From NCBI GenBank assembly GCA_026936335.1, contig JAPMXV010000061.1, positions 124,001 through 188,000 of the forward strand: 64,000 nt of DNA, written 5' to 3'. The DNA comes from Mantamonas sphyraenae (taxonomy: Eukaryota > CRuMs > Mantamonadidae). The notes under the pieces are model-generated. The model had not been told where the DNA came from, searched no databases, and worked only from the letters and a program-made list of their open reading frames with translations. Positions within the stretch are counted from its first letter, which is position 1; each line of letters starts with the position of its first letter. Below are positions 20,693 to 31,500 of the stretch, piece after piece. Made by a program: the position numbers and the translations under genes.

Positions 20693-22282
20693 ATGATGAT
20701 GGTAAAATGCCAGGGGTGTGGCCGTATGATCATGTTGGCCAAGTTTACGGCAAGGCTGAGACACTGCAGAGTATGCAGGAAGCGTGAACAGGGTGAGCGT
20801 CGGATTGCGCATCCGTTCTCAAGCAGGGCGTCGAGGGGAGCGACGCAAAGTCACATCCATCAGCGGTGCTCGAGCTGCCGCTCGATTCACACCTCGTCCG
20901 CACTGAAGGATGGCCTTTGTCTGATATGTAGAACGTCAAAGAAGAAACGGCCGCTGCGTCTGGTTGCGAGCGTGTCTCCCACAAAGCGCAAGATGGGTGA
21001 TGGACAACGCCAGCGTGAAGAACGGGCGCAGGAACCTCGTTCTGCGGATGGGAGCGACCGAAAACGGCAAAAGGTGGGAGGAGGGGGCGCGGTGATCGCG
21101 TTGGCGCTGCTGGAGGACGAGTGCAGCGGCGCCGTGGAGGGCAAAGAGGATGTGGAGGATGTAGAGAGTAGCAGTAGTCACAGCAGTAGCAGTGGTGGCA
21201 GCAGGAGGAGGAGTGCAAGGAGGAAAAAGGTGATCGGGGAGGAGGCGGAAGAGAATGAGGACGTGGTGGTTGTGGAGAACGATCACGATGTGGAAACGGC
21301 GGCGTCGCGGGTGGAGTTTCTGCGAGTGGCGGTGGATGAGAGGGAGGCAAAGCTGTCGTTTCAGGACAGGCTGGATCTGGAGGATGGTCAGTTTGTCGGG
21401 AGCGCGTGCATCGATTTCTGCAATCGGTATCTGCTGGGGATGGAAGTGGAGAGATCGCGAGCGCAAGAGGTGGGTGTATTGAGTGCAAACATGTTTCCTA
21501 TTCTGGCACACGAGACGTGGGAGCTGTCTGGGGCAGAGCTGGCAAAGACGCTGGAGGAACGGTACCAGCGAGTGCGGCGATGGACGACGCGTGCGAACCT
21601 GGACATCTTCTCGAAGCAGTATGTGGTGATGCCAATCAATCTGTACAAGCACTGGATGCTTGTGATTGTGTGCTTCCCCACACAGTATCCGGGTGTGCCG
21701 GAGGCTGTTCGGACAGCGCCTCCGGCGGAGGTTCAAGGCACGCGTGGCGATCTTGCACATATCTTTCTGCTAAACTCGCTGGAGGAACTGCTTGTGGGGC
21801 CCAGGCGCAAGCGTGTGATCAACGTGGTGCGTGCATGGCTGACGCACGAGTGGTCAGACAAAAAGGCAGAGGATACCGGGGTTCGTGTGGATTTCGGGCG
21901 CATGACGTACAAGAGCATCCACGTGCCGCAGCAACCAAACGCCACCGACTGTGGGCCGTACATCATGCAGTACCTGGAGGATTTTACACGGGATCCGGTG
22001 AAGTGGTTTATGCGCGGACGCAGCGCAAAGCGCAACCGGCAGAAATGGTTCTTTGATGATGATGATGATGGGGCTGGGGAAAGCGTACCAGAGCGGTATG
22101 CAAACAAGAGAAGAGACGTACGAGCAAAGTTGGATGCCATCTGGCAGTCCGTAGAGTCAGGAGTGAGCGAGGGGAGTGCGATGCAGGTGATGGCGGAGCG
22201 GGTGGAGGCATATGAGCGGACACAGAAGCAGCGAGAGGATGAAGAGGACTCGGATGATTCGGACGTGGTGATTGTGGAGTGA
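20693..22282 (+). CDS. Ulp1/SENP (C48) protease with N-terminal Cys-pair motifs
   Basis: Single exon, 529 residues. The N-terminus has two CxxC pairs spaced like small zinc fingers (CQGC...CRVC and CSSC...CLIC), then a basic and a Ser/acidic low-complexity region. The protease domain has LDIFSKQYVVMPINLYKHWM (His), HIFLLNSLEELL where most relatives have the catalytic Asp, and HVPQQPNATDCGPYIMQY (Gln and nucleophilic Cys). An insertion of about 30 residues separates the His from the acidic-position strand, as in SENP6/7-type enzymes. The tail ends DDSDVVIVE, a plausible SUMO-interacting motif beside acidic residues. Expected role: SUMO removal in the nucleus; the Asn at the Asp site leaves activity open. 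Confidence 0.85.
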   Translation: MMMVKCQGCGRMIMLAKFTARLRHCRVCRKREQGERRIAHPFSSRASRGATQSHIHQRCSSCRSIHTSSALKDGLCLICRTSKKKRPLRLVASVSPTKRKMGDGQRQREERAQEPRSADGSDRKRQKVGGGGAVIALALLEDECSGAVEGKEDVEDVESSSSHSSSSGGSRRRSARRKKVIGEEAEENEDVVVVENDHDVETAASRVEFLRVAVDEREAKLSFQDRLDLEDGQFVGSACIDFCNRYLLGMEVERSRAQEVGVLSANMFPILAHETWELSGAELAKTLEERYQRVRRWTTRANLDIFSKQYVVMPINLYKHWMLVIVCFPTQYPGVPEAVRTAPPAEVQGTRGDLAHIFLLNSLEELLVGPRRKRVINVVRAWLTHEWSDKKAEDTGVRVDFGRMTYKSIHVPQQPNATDCGPYIMQYLEDFTRDPVKWFMRGRSAKRNRQKWFFDDDDDGAGESVPERYANKRRDVRAKLDAIWQSVESGVSEGSAMQVMAERVEAYERTQKQREDEEDSDDSDVVIVE

Positions 22283-22319
22283 GGAGAGGGCAGAGGAATG
22301 AATGTGGTGCACATTGCCG

Positions 22320-23579
22320 TCAAGCCATCCAACGCAGAACGCGGTAGAGCACCTCGTCGGGGAGGGTGGACCACTGTTCTGTGGGCTCGTATTCGTCCAT
22401 GCCACCACACTCAAACATGAGATACCTCTCCTCTGTGTTCATAGCGACGACAGCCTCCACTTGGCCGTCGAGATGTGACGGCCACATCCAGTGCCATTGA
22501 GGCCGCCAGGGTTTGGCCATGGCCATCTGCTGGGCACTGGCTGATTCCCAAGTGTGCTTCACGCACGGATTGGCACCCCACACGCGCAGCATCTCCACCA
22601 CCGTGTCGTCCTCGAGGTCCACGGCACGGGCAAGGGGGGTCAGGCGCTCGAGATCCTTGAGACGAACCAGCGAATCCACAGCGACGCCCCATTCCAACAA
22701 ATCCTCGGCAGCCTCGATGTCTCCCTCCATGGCAGCCTTGCAGAACGCTTCTGCCTTTTGCGTGTTGAGCGTCCCCGGTCGATTGCGCACGGAGAAGGTG
22801 CGGCAGGCTGTGTTTGTCCCCAGAGCCCGCTTGACCTCCGCTGCTGCCTCTTCCTCGAAGCTGCTGCTTAGCATGAGCTCCTGCATGGTGGTGTTGTCTT
22901 CCATGGCCTGGGCCAGGGCGAGGATGCCGTCCATGGTCATGGCATTGTTCCACACGACCAGAGTGTGCAGACCACGGTTGCTGCGCAGTGCCGACGCAAG
23001 TGCCATGGCACCCTCGTCGACCACCGAGTTGTAGTTGAGGTTCAACCCCTGCAGGGTGTGATTGGTGACCAAGGCTTCAGCAATGGCTGCGCCTCCGAGT
23101 TTGCCCAACTGGTTGGAGTCCAAACTCAGGAACTGCAGCGAGGTGTTGCTGTGCAAGGCATTGGATATGGCCGTTGCACCGGGTGCCCAAATGTTGTTGA
23201 GTCGCAGGTTCAGGTTTTGCAGTGTGGCGTCGGGTTCGGCGAGGGCGTCGGCGAGCGCGTTTGCGCCTTGGTTGCCAATGGAGTTCCAGGCCAGGTTCAA
23301 GCTCTGAAGGGAGGGACACGAACGCATAAGGGCAGCCAGTGCCACGGCACCCTTGTTCTCCAATTCGTTGTTGTTCAGGATGAGCGTACGGAGGTTGGGA
23401 GCCGCCTGGAGGACGGCCGTGGAAAGGGTATCAGCGCCCTTTGCGCCGATGCTTTGGAAGCCCAGGTCGATGGTGTGCAGACCCGGGGTGTCCAGCATGG
23501 ACACAAGGCGCTTCATGTCTTTGCGGAACAAATGCACCTTCATTTCTGCTTTGTCTGGGGGGTTGTTGGCAGTGCTCAT
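22320..23579 (-). CDS. Leucine-rich repeat protein with degenerate ankyrin and F-box-like tail
   Basis: Single exon, 419 residues from the ATG at 23579. Residues ~35-250 are ribonuclease-inhibitor-type LRRs of about 28 residues: LQSLNLAWNSIGNQGANALA, LQNLNLRLNNIWAPGATAIS, LQFLSLDSNQLGKLGGAAIA, LQGLNLNYNSVVDEGAMALA. A helical stretch reading like one or two ankyrin repeats follows (AMEGDIEAAEDLLEWGVAVD, then LTPLARAVDLEDDTVVEMLR). The last residues, STLPDEVLYRVLRWMA, resemble the first helix of an F-box. Such NLRC3/RNH1-like proteins are usually binding scaffolds. Upstream ATGs are not in a convincing context. It converges on the Ulp gene with 37 bp between. Confidence 0.82.
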   Translation of the reverse strand: MSTANNPPDKAEMKVHLFRKDMKRLVSMLDTPGLHTIDLGFQSIGAKGADTLSTAVLQAAPNLRTLILNNNELENKGAVALAALMRSCPSLQSLNLAWNSIGNQGANALADALAEPDATLQNLNLRLNNIWAPGATAISNALHSNTSLQFLSLDSNQLGKLGGAAIAEALVTNHTLQGLNLNYNSVVDEGAMALASALRSNRGLHTLVVWNNAMTMDGILALAQAMEDNTTMQELMLSSSFEEEAAAEVKRALGTNTACRTFSVRNRPGTLNTQKAEAFCKAAMEGDIEAAEDLLEWGVAVDSLVRLKDLERLTPLARAVDLEDDTVVEMLRVWGANPCVKHTWESASAQQMAMAKPWRPQWHWMWPSHLDGQVEAVVAMNTEERYLMFECGGMDEYEPTEQWSTLPDEVLYRVLRWMA

Positions 23580-23664
23580 GTCGGCGGTTTGCCTCGGATT
23601 TGAGATGTGTGGGACGGTGCACGTGTGTGTGTGTATTGCACAGGAGGTCTGCGAGGGCGGTGCA

Positions 23665-25080
23665 TCACTGATGCACGATGGAAAACTCGTCAATGACCTG
23701 TTCGTGCTCGAGCGACCAGAACTTGTAGTTCAGCACCGTGGTGTTTGCCTCAATGACCCCAAATCCATACTGGAACTCACGCATGGCACTCCATGCAGGC
23801 TGTTGCGGTTCCCACTTGTCGCCGATGTAGAAGCAGCCCCCGGTGCCCTGGACCACGTGCGGTGTCCACTGAGGGTTGACGTACACGTTTGTGCCGGTCA
23901 TCTCGGGCACGCCGTCTCGAACGGGATACACACGCTCGTACAGGTGCATGTGGCCCTCCACCATCAACGACACGTTGTACTTGAGCAACAGAGGCTCAAT
24001 GGTCTGCTGCAACGGCGCACCTGCTGTGTGTTGGTTGTGTTCGCTCACATCCGAGGCGTACATGGGCCGATGTGTGAAAAGGATCACCCAAGGCCATTGT
24101 TCCTGCTGTGCCCTGGCCAGGGTCGCCTCCAGCCACTGACCCTGCTCCGATTCGGGCCCGTACGGGTGCTGGGTGCTGAACGAAACAATAAACACGTTGC
24201 CAATCTGCCGCGCAAACCAAAAGTCCTCTGTGTAGCGATAACGATAGGACGTGTAGTTGTAAAACTTCTCATGGTTGCCCACCACGGGGATGAGTGGGAT
24301 CTCGCTGTTCAACTCCTCGATCTGCGAGCCAAACACATCCCACACGGCTTCGATCTCACCTCCGCCACGCAGTTTGTTCTTGTTGTGCGGGGTTGGTGCT
24401 GGCATGGACGTGCCTGCGTACGCCAGGTCACCCACAGCCACAGAGGCGAGCAAAGGGGCCACTTCGCGATGGTATTTCAGCATCGCCTTGGAAACACGGA
24501 AACCAGCGGGAATCACGGTGCCAATGTCGCCCGAGCAGGCGATTCGTGTCACCATGGTGGATGCGGGGGAGGCACGTGGCAATGTGGTGAAGGAGTGCCA
24601 TGTGTTTGTGCCAAACTCGGCGTCGATTTGGTACTCATATGTGGTGTCCTCCTCCAGATGGAGCAGATGCACCGTGTAAATCCACCCATGCCAACCAATG
24701 CCATCACCAACGTCGTAGGTGGTGATGACGCCGTCGACAATGGCCGTGGAGGTTGTGTTTGCCTTGCGGAAAGCAACGCGTGCCTGCTCCTTCCTCTCCA
24801 CATCCACAGTGACCCAGCGCACTTGCATGGAGTTGGGATCGTCCATTTGCTGCAGGTGGATTTGGTGGGTCACTTTGACGTCGCCCAGATCCTTGAGCGC
24901 GCTTTGTCGCGAAGGGTCTCGTTCGCAGGCGCCAAGCAGCTCCGCGTCGTCCCCAACCAGCTCGTGACATTGAAGAATGCCGTCATTGTTGAAGTCAAAC
25001 ACAGCCAACGGATGCTCTGCGTCCGAAGCAGCCGCCGTCACAGCGACGATGACCAGCAACAGAGTCAGGGCACGGTTCAT
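23665..25080 (-). CDS. Secreted purple-acid-type metallophosphatase
   Basis: Single exon, 471 residues. A signal peptide (ALTLLLVIVAVTAAASDA) is followed by an EF-hand-like loop DFNNDGILQCHEL and a fibronectin-type domain (VRWVTVDVERKEQARVAFRK to TYEYQIDAEFG). Metal-ligand motifs come in the purple acid phosphatase order: GDIGT, GDLAYAG, GNHE, FTHRPMY and GHMHLYERVYPV. The TNVYVNPQWTPHVVQGTGG loop and the end FWSLEHEQVID also match. Expected reaction: hydrolysis of phosphate monoesters at acid pH by a dinuclear metal centre, in the secretory pathway or outside the cell. N-glycosylation sequons (ANTTS, NYTS, NVSL) agree with secretion. Confidence 0.92.
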   Translation of the reverse strand: MNRALTLLLVIVAVTAAASDAEHPLAVFDFNNDGILQCHELVGDDAELLGACERDPSRQSALKDLGDVKVTHQIHLQQMDDPNSMQVRWVTVDVERKEQARVAFRKANTTSTAIVDGVITTYDVGDGIGWHGWIYTVHLLHLEEDTTYEYQIDAEFGTNTWHSFTTLPRASPASTMVTRIACSGDIGTVIPAGFRVSKAMLKYHREVAPLLASVAVGDLAYAGTSMPAPTPHNKNKLRGGGEIEAVWDVFGSQIEELNSEIPLIPVVGNHEKFYNYTSYRYRYTEDFWFARQIGNVFIVSFSTQHPYGPESEQGQWLEATLARAQQEQWPWVILFTHRPMYASDVSEHNQHTAGAPLQQTIEPLLLKYNVSLMVEGHMHLYERVYPVRDGVPEMTGTNVYVNPQWTPHVVQGTGGCFYIGDKWEPQQPAWSAMREFQYGFGVIEANTTVLNYKFWSLEHEQVIDEFSIVHQ

Positions 25081-25385
25081 GGGGAAATCTGATGGAAAAA
25101 AGGGGGGTGGGTGGAAAGGGGTCAGATGTCAGCGGGGATGGACGGATTGGGCCAGCGTCAGGATGGTTGGTGGGCATTGTGTGGGTTTGCGGAGATGAAA
25201 GGGTGGAGGGGGGTTGATGGGGCCCGCATGAGACCTACAAAGCCGGTTTGTTTGTTGAAGTGCACGCAACCTGCACATTGCACAGAAAGAACACAATCAC
25301 CTTGTCCAAACCAGAGGAGGAAGGCAGCACCCATGCAAAGATGAGACCATGTGAGTGAGTACGGGCACGCGCGCGCTGTGGCACA
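25081..25385. other. Divergent intergenic region
   Basis: 305 bp between the phosphatase (minus) and the ankyrin gene (plus). G-rich, with no ORF worth calling and no RNA gene or repeat that I can see. It should hold both promoters. CGCGCGC just before the ankyrin ATG is the only local oddity. Confidence 0.5.
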
Positions 25386-25841
25386 ATGAACACGAACGAC
25401 CGATCCGGGTTGAGGGAAGCAGCACACAATGACGACGTGGAACAAATGGAGACGGTGCTTGCCAAGGGGGACATTGATGTGAATGCATGTGACGAGAGGG
25501 GCTGGACGGCGTTGATGCGAGCAGCCGAGGTTGGAAGCACGAGATGCACCCGTGTTCTTTTGGCACACGGGGCTGCGGTGGACCAGGTTGAGGAAGGAGG
25601 GTGGACTGCACTGCAATTGACCGCATTGGGCGGCCATAACGATGTGGTTTCTGTGTTGCTGGACGCCGGTGCGGATGTGGAACACGAAGGAAAAGGCCGC
25701 GGCAACACGTCGCTGCTCGTTGCCGCCATGCAGGGTCACTCAGCCACAGTGCAGATTCTGTTGGACAAGGGGCGTACCGCAAAGTACCGCAAAGACCTGC
25801 TCAGGAGAGCTCACTCTTCCAACACAGTCCACATGGGCTGA
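25386..25841 (+). CDS. Small ankyrin-repeat protein
   Basis: 151 residues, single exon. About four ankyrin repeats: LREAAHNDDVEQMETVLAKG, GWTALMRAAEVGSTRCTRVL, GWTALQLTALGGHNDVVSVL and NTSLLVAAMQGHSATVQILL. There is almost nothing outside the repeats, so this is a bare binding module with unknown partner. The last 31 bases of the CDS overlap the last 31 bases of the PTAR1-like CDS on the other strand. Confidence 0.85.
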   Translation: MNTNDRSGLREAAHNDDVEQMETVLAKGDIDVNACDERGWTALMRAAEVGSTRCTRVLLAHGAAVDQVEEGGWTALQLTALGGHNDVVSVLLDAGADVEHEGKGRGNTSLLVAAMQGHSATVQILLDKGRTAKYRKDLLRRAHSSNTVHMG

Positions 25842-27671
25842 AACTGCCTGGCAATGTCCTCATCCTCCCCCTCCATAGCCTCCAGCGCCTCGACCAACGC
25901 CCCTGCGTGCGCCTCCAACTCCTCCCCATGCCTATCCCTGCCCAACACGGCCACGGTGGCCGGCACCCAGGTAAGGATCCACAGAGCATAGGCATGCGCC
26001 AGCTTGCGTTGGTCGTGGATCTTGCGCACGTCGTCATCGGCCACACACCGCGCCACAAACGCCAGCTCCTGCTCTGTGTGTGTGGGTGGCGCGGTGTGCC
26101 ATCCGTCGAAAAAGTCCAGGTCGTCCTTGTCGAGTTTGTCCTTGGCATACTTTGAATCCGGCGCCGTGGCGGTGGTGTGCTTGAGCACATAAAAGTCATC
26201 GCGCACCTGTGCATCCTCGTCCTTGCCGTCGTTGTGCAGATGCTGCGCCTGCATCAGCGTCCAGTGCAGAAACAGGAAGCGCCTGTGGATCCACAGCGTC
26301 TCGTAGCCCGGAAACAACAACGTCAGAAAGTTGGCAAACTGCATCTCGCTGTGCCACAACCGACACGTTTCGCACAAGACGCAATGTGCGGCCATCGTCT
26401 CCTCATCCGCCAGATCACGCACAATCCGCCTGTCATTCCACAGCAACGCACACGCCATCGCCTCGTCCTCCTCACTCGCACGCCCTCGCGCAACCACACC
26501 CAACACCCGTTCCACCACGCCACCGCTGCCACCTTTGTTGCCACCATTGTTGCCACTGCTGCTGCGTGCGCTGTAGAAGCCTCGCACACGCTCGGCCAGC
26601 TTGGGCAGTTTGCGATGCAGCTTGGAACGGCGCAGGATGCGCGAGAGGACAAAGCGGCGATGATGGAAGCCACAGTTGTCGCCCATGTGACCACGCACCC
26701 AGTGTTCCATGGCATGCAGGTCGTCGACGAGGTCATCCATGGACCCGTGCTGTTGCAACACCCACTGCCGGTGTGTCCACGCCATGTAGTTCTTGGGATA
26801 GATGGAGGCCACACGTGTGCACACCGCCAGCTGTCCAGACACGAGATCCAACGGAGGCAGCTGCACCAGCGATTTGCCAAACTGCCCGATGCACCATTTC
26901 AGGTGGTGCCACGCCTCCCCACTCTTGGGATGCTTTGTAAACACAAGCTTCACAAAACGCATCTCCTCATTGCATCCGTGCTGTCCCGCCTCTATCAACT
27001 CCTTGCGCATGTTCCAGCACGTGTAGTTGGCCGCGTTGATCAGCAACACCGCACGCGTGCCCTCCAGCACCTGTACACCCACCTCCTTCACACGTCCATC
27101 CCTCGCTTTGGCCTCTTCCACACCCAATGTCCCTGTTGACGACGACGACGATGACGATGACGATGACGATGATGACGACGATGACGACGCCCCTCCTTCC
27201 AATCCCTCCTCCCTTCCCTCCTTCAACGCCTTCCACAGCGCATGCGCCTCTTTCGTACGCTCCCACGCATGCCTTGCCAGATCCATGGTGCACCAATACG
27301 CAACACCCAGCTTGCGCCCGTCCAGCACCAACGGCTTGGCTGCCAACAGCAGCTCCTCTGCGTCCAGCTTGCCCAGCTCCTCCGAGCTCTCTGCAAGCAA
27401 TTGTGGATCAGCAGAAATCATCAAACCCAATTCGTCACTGCGCCCAATGGACACACATACACAATGCGCACACAATCCGGAAAGTGTCCCAAGCCCAGAT
27501 TCCCACGGTGTGCGCGTCAGCACGACGTCATCCCCGTGGCAACATTCTCACACCCACCCACCCACCCACCCACACAACTCACATCCGCGGCTCCTGCTGG
27601 AACAACCCATTGAGCATGGCAAACACCGATGCACCCATTGCGTCATCATACCCGCTGGTGATCTGCTGCAT
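25811..27671 (-). CDS. PTAR1: Protein prenyltransferase alpha-subunit repeat protein (PTAR1-like)
   Basis: Exons 27671-27583 and 27437-25811 (phase-2 intron, GTGAGT donor), 571 residues. The junction reads FQQEPRI|DELGLM, matching the family N-terminus (PxIDExGLI). Then come LVLDGRKLGVAYWC and the prenyltransferase-alpha tetratricopeptide-like repeats NYTCWNMRKELI, NYMAWTHRQWVL, NCGFHHRRFVLSR and YETLWIHRRFLFLHW. A pure poly-Ser run (plus-strand 27138-27189) interrupts the N-terminal third. PTAR1 pairs with RABGGTB in a Golgi geranylgeranyltransferase (GGTase III). Start uncertain: an in-frame ATG at 27728 would overlap the divergent phosphatase start by two bases. Confidence 0.88.
27138..27189. 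repeat. GAC/GAT trinucleotide tract coding poly-Ser
   Basis: Trinucleotide tract of mixed GAC and GAT units inside the PTAR1-like CDS. On the minus strand it reads as about 17 Ser codons (GTC/ATC frame-shifted to TCG/TCA). Confidence 0.85.
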
Positions 27672-27726
27672 GGTGGTGGTCCTATCGATGACGGTGATGC
27701 TGCTGGCCGCGAAGGCGCTCCCAGCC

Positions 27727-28430
27727 ATGTCCCGTCCTTCCTCCACGCTCCACGGCACAGGGCGTCTTCGCCACGTTGCCGAACCCGTCCTTGCCTGGAT
27801 GCGCCAGTCCCGTTCCATCATGGCCATGTATGGACACCTCTCTTCCATCTACTGGCGCGCCATGCTGGCCACAGGCCTCAAACAACACGAGTGGGACGCC
27901 CACGAGCTCCAACCGGGGTTGTGGTTGGGTACGATTCACCCCTCTCCCCCTCCCTCCCCCCACACACAACTGACACCCCCTTCCCCCTCCCTCCCCTTTC
28001 AGGCTCGGTCAAGGCGGCCCTCCACACGCAAGCGTTGCACAGACACAACGTCACACACGTGTTGACGGCCATCATCGGCTACCCGCAGCTGTACCGAGGC
28101 GTACAGCCGCCGATCCAGCAGTTGCAAGTGGATCTCATTGACGACGATTGGGAGGACATTGCGCCTGTGTTTGACCAGGCGGTGGCCTTTGTCCAGGATG
28201 CACGTGCTCGTGGTGGAACGGTGCTCATCCATTGCAAGCAGGGCAAGAGCCGCTCCTCCACCCTGGCCGCTGCCTACCTCCTCCACCAAAACAATCACAC
28301 CGACTCTGTACAAACCGTGGTTGCTTCCATGCAGGCCATCCGCCCGGTCGTGCGTCCCAACGACGGCTTCACGCGCCAGTTGCAACAGTGGACCGAGGCC
28401 CAGCGACAAAAGCAGGAACCACCCATGTGA
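27727..28430 (+). CDS. Dual-specificity protein phosphatase
   Basis: Two exons, 27727-27928 and 28003-28430 (74-bp phase-1 intron), 209 residues. Exon 1 carries a basic N-terminus and ends with ELQPGLWLG, the family's first strand. Exon 2 has THVLTAIIGYPQLY, the general-acid loop DLIDDDWEDI and the P-loop VLIHCKQGKSRSSTLAAAYL (Cys and Arg of HCxxGxxR[ST] present). It ends with AIRPVVRPNDGFTRQLQQW, a typical DUSP helix. Expected to dephosphorylate Ser/Thr and Tyr residues; no MAPK-binding rhodanese domain, so it is an atypical DUSP. Its ATG is 55 bp from the divergent PTAR1 ATG. Confidence 0.93.
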
Positions 28431-28502
28431 ACCACCCATGTGAATGGAACCACCCAATCCCAATTCCAATTGAGAACAACTGTATACATTCGTCCTCTCT
28501 TG

Positions 28503-31500
28503 TCACGTGCTGCTCACATCGTCACTGTCCCCCTCCTCCTCGTCGTACTCCTCCGGATTCACCTCTGTGCGTCCCACGCTTTGCAAGCTCAGCAGTGAGC
28601 TTCCGTTGCGTTGGATCGACTCAAAGTGCTCGTGCACCTCGGTGTACTCCCCCGAATCTGTTTCGCTGTCGTTCTGCGATCGGATGTCGTCCGCAATGGT
28701 GGCCATGAGGTCATGGTCCACCAACCCTCCTTCCCCACCTGCCAACCCGCTGCCCACGCCCACAATGTCCAACTCGGTCAGCCCGGGCAGACGTGTGGAC
28801 GACGCGCTGCTCGCCTTGCTGGCCCTGCTCGCCCTGCTTCGCGTGCTGTGGCTTCGTCCAGGCACAACCTCTCCTCCTCCTCCGCTCCCGCCTCCGCCTC
28901 CACTCGTATGCACAGGCAGTGTCGATCCCTCTGCAGAATCCTCCGCAAAGGTCATCACTGTGTTGGTCGACATCCCATCGTCCTCTGTGCGTTCGGAAAT
29001 CGTGCCCAGCCGGAATCCGCCCTTGGGCAACGGGCCGTTGCCCACGCCGCCGCCGCCGCCGCTGTTGCCCGACTCACCACTCGTGGATCGAGGGCGGCTC
29101 CCAGGCGCCACAATCGTTGGCAAGCTTGTGTTTTGCCTCGTCGTCTGCAACGTCAAACTGCCAATGGGTGCCATGTGCCGCACGCTGCCGTGGGACAACG
29201 ACCGCGGTGTATACCCGCCGTCCGTCACCTCCTCCCCGGGACTCTGCGACCGCATGGAGCGCACAGAGCCGTTGGATGCGTCCCGTGTCGACGACGCCAC
29301 GCTTCGGCTGTCGTGTGGCCCGCTGCCGTGTCCATACGACCCGGTTTTAGACATCGACCCCTTGCTCTGTCGTCGCCCGTTCCCCTCCCGTTCGTCTTTG
29401 GCCATTCGCATCAGCAGCGCAAACACAAGCAACGACGCAACCGCACACAACACGCCTGCCATCACAAGGTACCACAGGCCGGTTGTCGCGATGCCTCCCG
29501 CGCTGTCGTACGCCAACCCCTGCACCAGGATGCCCGCCATGAAGCCAAAGCTGATGAATGTCGGATACACCAGCGCCGAGGTGCTGCTCAGTCGTGCGTC
29601 CGGCACCACTCGCGACAGCAGGCCTGGCAGTTGCACAACCAACACCGTGTTGGTGATGCCCATGAGTGCAAACGGCACATACGGGCTGCCCTCCACCTGC
29701 AACACCATGAGCAGGTATGGGACGGGCGCAAGGAGGCCCCCAAACAGAACCACCCACTGCGGTCCCGGGATGCGTGGCACCAGCGGCGACAGCACAAGCA
29801 CCACCCCAAACGAAATCATGGTCACCAGGTTGGCCGTGTGCAAATCCATGCCATACATGGAGGTGATGACCACGATGCTGAAGCTGTTGAAGCTCCAAAA
29901 CGTGGCCAGGGTAAAGGCCAGGCCGCAGGCGCCCCAAAAGGCCAGCGGCAGATTCTTCACCGCCGCCAACTCGGCGTTGGTGACCGCACGCATGCGAAAC
30001 TGGAACAGCGAGCGCATGTTGCGCTGCAGGCCAATCAGTTCCGATTGGTAGGTGTTGTGCCCGTAGCGCCAGACAATGGAGACCAGCAGCACGTTGACGA
30101 GCGACAGGCCCACCAGCACCGCAAAGTACACGTCCAGAGGCACCACAGGCAGCGCCGCACGTGCCACCAGCAAGCCCAGCTGCACCGAGGCACCGTTCCA
30201 GCGTTGGAACAGACGAGTGTCCCTGCGCAGTGCATACTCGCTGATCAGGGTGCTGGTGATGCCCGTCATTGCCACGTGGCACACCCCAGACACCATCCGG
30301 CCGGCAAACATCACAGCCGCCGCAGGCACGGGTCCCAACATGGCACGCGCCCAGAACCCGGCTCCGGTGATGGTCATGCCCAGGGCAAACACGAGCACGC
30401 CGCGCAGGCCACTCAAGCGAGAGCCCAGCATCAGGATGCCGTATGACAAGTAGGGATTGAGGAACAGCGCCACAAACGAGTGCAACAGGAAAAACAGCGT
30501 AAAGCCAGACCCGGACAGATTCAGCTCACGCATCAGTTCCGGCGCCACAATGGCAGGCCACTCCGTGATCACAAACAGAATCAACGTCGTCACCACAGCC
30601 AGCGTGCAGATGGCTCGCGTCGACAAGCTATCGCTGTGTTGGCCATGGCCCCAGCAGCCTGTCTCCATCGGTGCCATGCCATCCTCGCTCGTAAGCCTGC
30701 TCTTGCGTCGCTGTGCAAGGGTGACGCCTCCTCCGCGCAACTCGTCCTCCTCCTCCTCCGCGCCCTCATCGGCCCCTTTGCCATCGTCCTCATGTCCACT
30801 GCCCTGCGTGGATCCGTTCAATCCGTTTGCAACCGCCGGGGTGCTCAGCTGTGCGTAGTCCGAGCCCAGCACATAATTCTTGTCAAACAGAATCACCATC
30901 GCCTCCAGCGCAGGCCTCGCCTGCAGGAATTGCACGGCGTTGTAGCAAAACTTTTCGTACGTCAGAATCTCCAGAAAGGGACTCATGAAATCAGACATGT
31001 CTGCGTCGTCGTGCACGCGCACACCGGCCATACCACCACCACCACCACCACCGCCCTTTCCCACACCACCGCCTCCACCCGAGCCTCCAGCGCCACCTTG
31101 GGTGGTGTGACCCATCCTGTTCCACATGCCTGCCAGGCCCCTCTCTGCCTGCTCTTCGCCGTCGCCTCCGCCGTCGCCGCCGCCGACGGAATCCAACCCT
31201 CGTTCCTCGCGGCCCTCGGCCATAAACTTGTCCAGCAGAAACTTGAGTTGGTAGTTTTTCAGGGGCGGACGGTTGACACGTGCCGTATCCACCACGTCGA
31301 GGGCCTCAAACAGCTTGTACACCTCACCGCGTGGGATGTAGCCGCGTGCGCCGTCGTCCCAGACGTGAAACACCAGCTGCACCTTTTCCTCCACGCTGGC
31401 GTTGGTCACAAACATAATCAGGCCGATTTCCAACTGGCGAGCGGACACGAGGCCGCGCTGCCGGGTGTCAAACGCATTGAACATATTCTCCAACACGCGC

